From: Pseudocoprococcus catus
GTDB taxonomy: Bacteria; Bacillota; Clostridia; Lachnospirales; Lachnospiraceae
Direction: 5' to 3'
Assembly: GCF_902381825.1 (NCBI RefSeq)
Contig: NZ_LR698973.1
Coordinates: 2,569,479-2,580,098 of the forward strand
Length of the DNA: 10,620 nt
The position numbers and the translations under genes were made by a program. Positions 7,459 to 10,620 of this stretch are shown here, piece after piece (position 1 is the stretch's first letter; each line of letters starts with the position of its first letter). The notes beneath the pieces are model-generated. The model did not search any database. It was not told where the DNA came from and saw nothing but the letters and a program-made list of their open reading frames with translations.

Positions 7459-9894
7459 TTATCGTCTGCCAAACAGCCGCTCAAAATCCCTTTTAACTTC
7501 TCTATAGATAATACTATGGAATACATAATCACCAAAATAGCGCTGCAAAATGGATGTCCCTTCTCTTAATACATCCGACTCACACTTGCCGAGCCTCTGC
7601 AATTGACCGGTACCATGTAAATCAGCTGCAGAAGCTAAATCTCCGAAAGTGCCGATTCTGTCAGCATCCTCCCGGAATTCTAAAATCGGTGAGATATCCT
7701 CTCCCTCATCTGTCTTCACTTCTATGTAACGGATGCCGGAAAATCCATCACCGCGACAGACCCAGCCGATCTTCCTGGCGGGCTGTCTGACTGCTGACAA
7801 AGCCGGTACAATCTCTGTCGTAATTCTTCGTATGGCATCATCCGACAACGTCCATATTCTCTGTATCTTCTTCAATAACTGCCGATCCGAATAAGCCGCC
7901 TCCGACCTATCAGAATGCCTTCCCTGCTTCAGCATTAAATCTGTCTGCGGCAGATCCGGCCGGATATCCAGCAATTCTGTCACATCATCGACTCTTGACC
8001 TTATCAGTGCAGTCAGGCTGGCACAAACATTAATCTCGATGTTCGTCACACTCAGCTGTTCCAGTCTATGTATAATCCGGTCATAATCACCTGTATACAA
8101 TGTCAGAATAGATTCACTGTTCCCTGTCCACCGCTTACTGCGCAGTCTCCTCAGCTTACTCTCCGTATATTCCGCCAACAGCACATCGACATGCCCGTCA
8201 AATATATTCTTCCTGTCCATGGCACGCATCGTCTGATCTCTGATCATATCCACAGCAATCTCTCTTGCCGTATCCGGCCCCAAGGTCAGCAAATCCAGGT
8301 CATAGCAATACGCTCTCCTGTTCCTGATCATATGTTCTTCAAAATCAAAAGATACCCCTGTCTTATCTTCGATCCTGTAGATGCCTCTACCTCCGGATAC
8401 AACAGCCTCCAGCGTCTTCGCCTCCGCTGAACCATTGTACATGCACACCGACAATGTTCTCTGCCGGAGATTCATATTCCCGCGAATACATACCTTCCCA
8501 GTATCATCAATACTATAACCATCAAACAGACGATAAATATTGTCAAAATGTGTCTGAATGATCGACTCATACGTTCTCAAAACACGCGCAAAGAAATGAC
8601 AGGCATATTCAAAATTGATATTTACTTCCGACGCTGCATAATTTCTTCCGTACGCAAGAGCCTTCACATAAAGCCTCAGATTGTTCTGCTCCAGATAATC
8701 CAGAATCCAATTCTGACTGCAGTGATTGGCCAAAATGCCCGCCAGATAACAAATACTCTCATCATACCGCTTGTCCGATTTATGGGCATCCATCCATATA
8801 TTCAACTGTTCCGCGCTGAGTCCCGATAAATAACAGGCCATAAAGAACTGATGAAATACGCTGTATCTGAAATGAACAGTCTGTGAACGCCGTGTAATAA
8901 AACCAGCGGCCTCTATCTGAGTACAAATCTCTGACCGCTCCCAGTTCAAAAAACGTTCTTCACTATCCCCATTGACATAACTATCCGCTGCATATTCGCA
9001 CAAAACAGCAAAAATCCTGTCCCGATTCTCCGGTGAACAGCTCATAGACTTCATTCTCATATCTATATAGGCTTCCAGAAGCGCCGTGTGATTCGATAAA
9101 ATCCTCCAGTCATCGGAATGCACTGCTGAATGTACTGCTGTCATCGCATACATACGAATAAACAAGGGCGTTCGAAGTACCTCCAGAAGCCGTCCCGGCA
9201 TCCGTCGGATCTCACAGCTCCTATTCCTCTCGTCTCCACCAATCATCCTTAAAGCCGCATCACGCTCAAGCCACCGGATAATCTGCTCATCGCTGACAGG
9301 ATCAATCGTATAATACACAAAATCCGAATGGAAATCTCGTCTGTCACACTGCATTCTGGAAGCAATAATCACCGTATTGTCTGTGTCATGGCCCAGACAA
9401 TACAGCTCAGAAAGTAAAAAACTGCCGGTCTCGGACTGCGCATCAACTGCATCCACCAGCAGGACAAACCCGCCTGCACGCAATCGCTCCCTGACTAATT
9501 CTTCAGTGACTAGGGAAAAATGCCTGCTGAGTGCTCTCACAATCCCCTTCTCAATCGAATCCCAGACAATACCGCAATCCCTTCCATCAAGAAACACCGG
9601 CAGACGATCTGAATCATCCCTGCAGTCCTCCAGATAATCCCTCAGCAGCAGCCACATCAAATAGGACTTCCCGCCTCCGGGTTCTGAAGTAATCACCATG
9701 CATTGGCCGCCCAGAAGATGCTCATAGGCTCTCGCATCCCCATTTCTGCTGATATCCAGATCATAGCACAACTCTGAAAGCGCCTCATCCGAACAGACAT
9801 GTAATGCATTCATACAACATATACGCATCGCATGCCTGTAATTCTTCAGGGCCTCTCTATCCATCCATTTGTTCCTTGCAGCAGAATTGTCCAT
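7459..9894 (-). CDS. NACHT-type STAND NTPase, possible defence or signalling protein
   Basis: Large P-loop NTPase (811 aa from the ATG at 9892-9894). Walker A is SEPGGGKS (about residues 70-77). Walker B is FVLLVDAVD (143-151), with the D-x-x-D arrangement typical of NACHT in place of the canonical DGLDE. VIIASR (175-180) is the sensor-1 strand. PLFIRMYAM (243-251) and FRYSVFHQFFMACYL (342-356) match the helical and winged-helix blocks that follow NACHT modules in STAND proteins. Only about 65 residues precede the P-loop, so there is no separate N-terminal effector domain. Residues about 400-811 carry no LRR, TPR, WD40 or nuclease motif I recognise. Start choice: a TTG at 9916-9918 lacks a ribosome binding site; the ATG at 9894 has AAAGGA about 10 nt upstream; a further ATG at 9865-9867 also has AAGGA. 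The gene may be a bacterial NLR-like anti-phage protein or a regulator; the sequence alone cannot decide. Confidence 0.8.
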   Translation of the reverse strand: MDNSAARNKWMDREALKNYRHAMRICCMNALHVCSDEALSELCYDLDISRNGDARAYEHLLGGQCMVITSEPGGGKSYLMWLLLRDYLEDCRDDSDRLPVFLDGRDCGIVWDSIEKGIVRALSRHFSLVTEELVRERLRAGGFVLLVDAVDAQSETGSFLLSELYCLGHDTDNTVIIASRMQCDRRDFHSDFVYYTIDPVSDEQIIRWLERDAALRMIGGDERNRSCEIRRMPGRLLEVLRTPLFIRMYAMTAVHSAVHSDDWRILSNHTALLEAYIDMRMKSMSCSPENRDRIFAVLCEYAADSYVNGDSEERFLNWERSEICTQIEAAGFITRRSQTVHFRYSVFHQFFMACYLSGLSAEQLNIWMDAHKSDKRYDESICYLAGILANHCSQNWILDYLEQNNLRLYVKALAYGRNYAASEVNINFEYACHFFARVLRTYESIIQTHFDNIYRLFDGYSIDDTGKVCIRGNMNLRQRTLSVCMYNGSAEAKTLEAVVSGGRGIYRIEDKTGVSFDFEEHMIRNRRAYCYDLDLLTLGPDTAREIAVDMIRDQTMRAMDRKNIFDGHVDVLLAEYTESKLRRLRSKRWTGNSESILTLYTGDYDRIIHRLEQLSVTNIEINVCASLTALIRSRVDDVTELLDIRPDLPQTDLMLKQGRHSDRSEAAYSDRQLLKKIQRIWTLSDDAIRRITTEIVPALSAVRQPARKIGWVCRGDGFSGIRYIEVKTDEGEDISPILEFREDADRIGTFGDLASAADLHGTGQLQRLGKCESDVLREGTSILQRYFGDYVFHSIIYREVKRDFERLFGRR
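7508..7535 (-). promoter_or_regulatory. Possible internal promoter for alaX
   Basis: Within the 3' end of the NACHT gene, the minus strand has TTGGTG (7535-7530), a 16-nt spacer and TATTAT (7513-7508), about 80 nt before the alaX ATG. The -35 is poor and the -10 good. It could let alaX be expressed without the NACHT gene. Confidence 0.3.
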
Positions 9895-9947
9895 ATGGTC
9901 TGTATCCTTTCGTGCCAATCTGTATTTCTAATCTTTAGTATGCTATT

Positions 9948-9976
9948 AGTATAACATCTGAAGTCTGAAAAGTACA
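9948..9976 (-). promoter_or_regulatory. Extended -10 promoter of the NACHT gene
   Basis: On the minus strand a TGTTATACT extended -10 (TATACT at 9953-9948, TG at 9956-9955) lies 17 nt from a weak -35 TGTACT (9976-9971). The leader to the preferred ATG at 9894 is about 45 nt. The combination of weak -35 and extended -10 is common in Gram-positive sigma-A promoters. Confidence 0.6.
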
Positions 9977-9986
9977 GTGCTTTTTT

Positions 9987-10000
9987 CGAATGTTTGTTCT
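9987..10000. promoter_or_regulatory. LexA/DinR-box-like dyad upstream of the NACHT promoter
   Basis: CGAATGTTTGTTCT resembles the Gram-positive LexA (DinR) box core GAAC-N4-GTTC, with one mismatch in the eight core bases. It lies 10 nt upstream of the NACHT -35 and also upstream of the IS-remnant promoter. Such A/T-rich half-matches occur by chance, so the call is weak. Confidence 0.2.
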
Positions 10001-10018
10001 TGCATTCACTTTAAAAAC

Positions 10019-10048
10019 TTGACAAAATTTATTTTCGCCCCTTACATA
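10019..10048 (+). promoter_or_regulatory. Probable transposase promoter of the IS remnant
   Basis: A perfect TTGACA -35 (10019-10024) is followed after 18 nt by a weak -10 TACATA (10043-10048), about 40 nt upstream of the remnant's ATG. It points rightward, divergent from the NACHT promoter, and is probably the left flank of the original element. Confidence 0.4.
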
Positions 10049-10086
10049 TATGGTGCTATGGTGTTGTACTATAAGCGGGTGATTTT

Positions 10087-10474
10087 ATGGCGTATTTTCT
10101 TAAAAAACTAATAACAAAAAAGGAACTTATACCGTATCAAGGAATGTGTAGATGAGTTTGAATATAAATTCAAAGACACTGAAACAGAAAAAATTAAAAA
10201 ATTTAAGATAACAGAAAAAAGAATTGTTACTTTTAATCCCAAACTGGCCAAGAAGCAGATATATGAGATTAATAAAGAAGTTGGAAAAGCAAAACTGCTG
10301 AAAGCTTCACAGGCAAAGCGCTCAGAATACGGTGACTCTGCAAAATATGTAATTTTTACCACTACAGACAAAAAAGGAAACGATACGAATGGAAAAATTA
10401 AAGTCACTATGAATGAGGATCTCATAAAAAAATACCTGGAACTTGCTGGATATCCCTTTGCAACCTGCCACTGA
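10087..10474 (+). pseudogene. IS1634-like transposase remnant, frameshifted and internally deleted
   Basis: The reading begins at the ATG at 10087 with MAYFLKK, a start I recognise from IS1634-family transposases. It then shifts frame in an A6 run (10102-10107): restoring one A would give MAYFLKKTNNKKGTY, the expected continuation. After about 10130 the homology jumps to a third frame, open from 10115 to the TGA at 10472-10474. That frame encodes a conserved internal transposase segment including KKFKITEKRIVTFNPKLAKK, QAKRSEYGDSAKYV and a LELAGY end, after which the homology stops. The large middle part and the whole C-terminus with the last catalytic acidic residue are missing, so the element is dead. 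GGGTG 6 nt before the ATG is the old ribosome binding site. Family assignment is from memory of the protein, not a search. The opposite-strand frame across this region is only a shadow. Confidence 0.75.
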
Positions 10475-10503
10475 TGTCCTATTTTCTGAGCGATGGAGAA
10501 ATC

Positions 10504-10543
10504 AAAAAATGCTAAGCCATAGGCTTTAATCCTTGGCTTAGCA
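10504..10543 (-). terminator. Strong rho-independent terminator, minus strand
   Basis: TGCTAAGCCA (10510-10519) and TGGCTTAGCA (10534-10543) form a perfect 10-bp stem, extended by AGG/CCT with a one-base bulge to a 7-nt loop. On the minus strand the stem is followed directly by six T (10509-10504). On the plus strand the 3' flank is poor in T, so termination is leftward. It starts about 10 nt after a stop codon at 10554 and implies a minus-strand gene ending there. Confidence 0.8.
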
Positions 10544-10553
10544 CCATATTTTA

Positions 10554-10619
10554 CTATTCAACTCCAAAAGTCAGGTATTGTACCACAAATTTATAATCTT
10601 TCAGCCAGCACTTTGCACC
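10554..10619 (-). CDS. Possible 3' end of an unidentified gene
   Basis: A minus-strand frame of 21 codons enters from the right edge and ends with TAG at 10554-10556 (last residues YLTFGVE). The sequence is too short to recognise, and a frame this short is often open by chance. The main support is the strong minus-strand terminator that begins about 10 nt later. It may instead be non-coding 3' sequence of a gene ending outside the window. Confidence 0.3.
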   Translation of the reverse strand, partial: GAKCWLKDYKFVVQYLTFGVE

Positions 10620-10620
10620 T

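Noticed and set aside
7422..7535. N-terminal extension of the alaX reading frame overlapping the NACHT gene
   Set aside because: The extension has no relation to the AlaX family and no ribosome binding site; the ATG at 7421 has both a family-like N-terminus and a purine-rich upstream site.
9989..10008. GAATG...CATTC inverted repeat as a terminator or operator
   Set aside because: Only 5 bp with a 10-nt loop and no T run; not distinguishable from chance apart from the LexA-like overlap noted separately.
10108..10425. Minus-strand 105-codon frame with hydrophobic stretches
   Set aside because: It is antisense to the recognisable transposase segment, is Phe/Ser/Leu rich as expected from complementing Lys/Glu-rich codons, and has no supporting start signal.
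1..10620. CRISPR array, tRNA or rRNA genes, riboswitch, prophage genes
   Set aside because: No regularly spaced repeats, no cloverleaf or rRNA-like segments, no recognised riboswitch core and no phage structural or integrase genes were seen.

Overview
The window looks like chromosomal DNA of a Gram-positive anaerobe of the Clostridia, probably Lachnospiraceae or a close relative. The RpoD sequence, strong AGGAGG-type ribosome binding sites, U-tailed hairpin terminators and the style of the OGG1-like, AlaX-like, DUF2201/VWA and LRR_5 proteins all point that way. Almost everything is transcribed leftward (minus strand).

Transcription order runs from high to low coordinates. (1) At the right edge is a possible 3' end of an unidentified minus-strand gene, followed by a strong intrinsic terminator (10504-10543). 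(2) A decayed IS1634-like transposase remnant lies on the plus strand (about 10019-10474), with several frame breaks and a large internal deletion. (3) Diverging from it is an extended -10 promoter (9948-9976) that drives a large NACHT-type STAND NTPase (7459-9894) with an unassigned C-terminal half. It is followed after 37 nt by an AlaX-type alanyl-tRNA editing protein with a DHHA1 tail (6264-7421). (4) The primary sigma factor gene rpoD/sigA (5003-6103) has its own near-consensus promoter (6208-6235) and two hairpins downstream, one a clear terminator. (5) A tight four-gene cluster follows: an LRR_5 protein (3816-4802), a DUF2201 protein with a metallopeptidase-like N-terminus and a C-terminal VWA domain (2374-3804), a MoxR-like AAA+ ATPase (846-2384, overlapping the VWA gene by 11 nt), and an OGG1-type 8-oxoguanine glycosylase/lyase (3-818 or 3-833).

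The parts most worth attention are two. The NACHT ATPase sits beside IS debris and upstream of a housekeeping tRNA-editing gene; it could be a single-gene defence or signalling STAND protein. The LRR/VWA/MoxR cluster resembles the MoxR-VWA pairs thought to remodel or mature protein complexes; here it carries a substrate-recognition-like LRR protein and a DNA-repair glycosylase. The usual rpoD neighbour dnaG is absent, so the local gene order appears rearranged. Several likely start codons are downstream of the longest-ORF starts, judged by ribosome binding sites: rpoD, alaX, the LRR gene and the NACHT gene.
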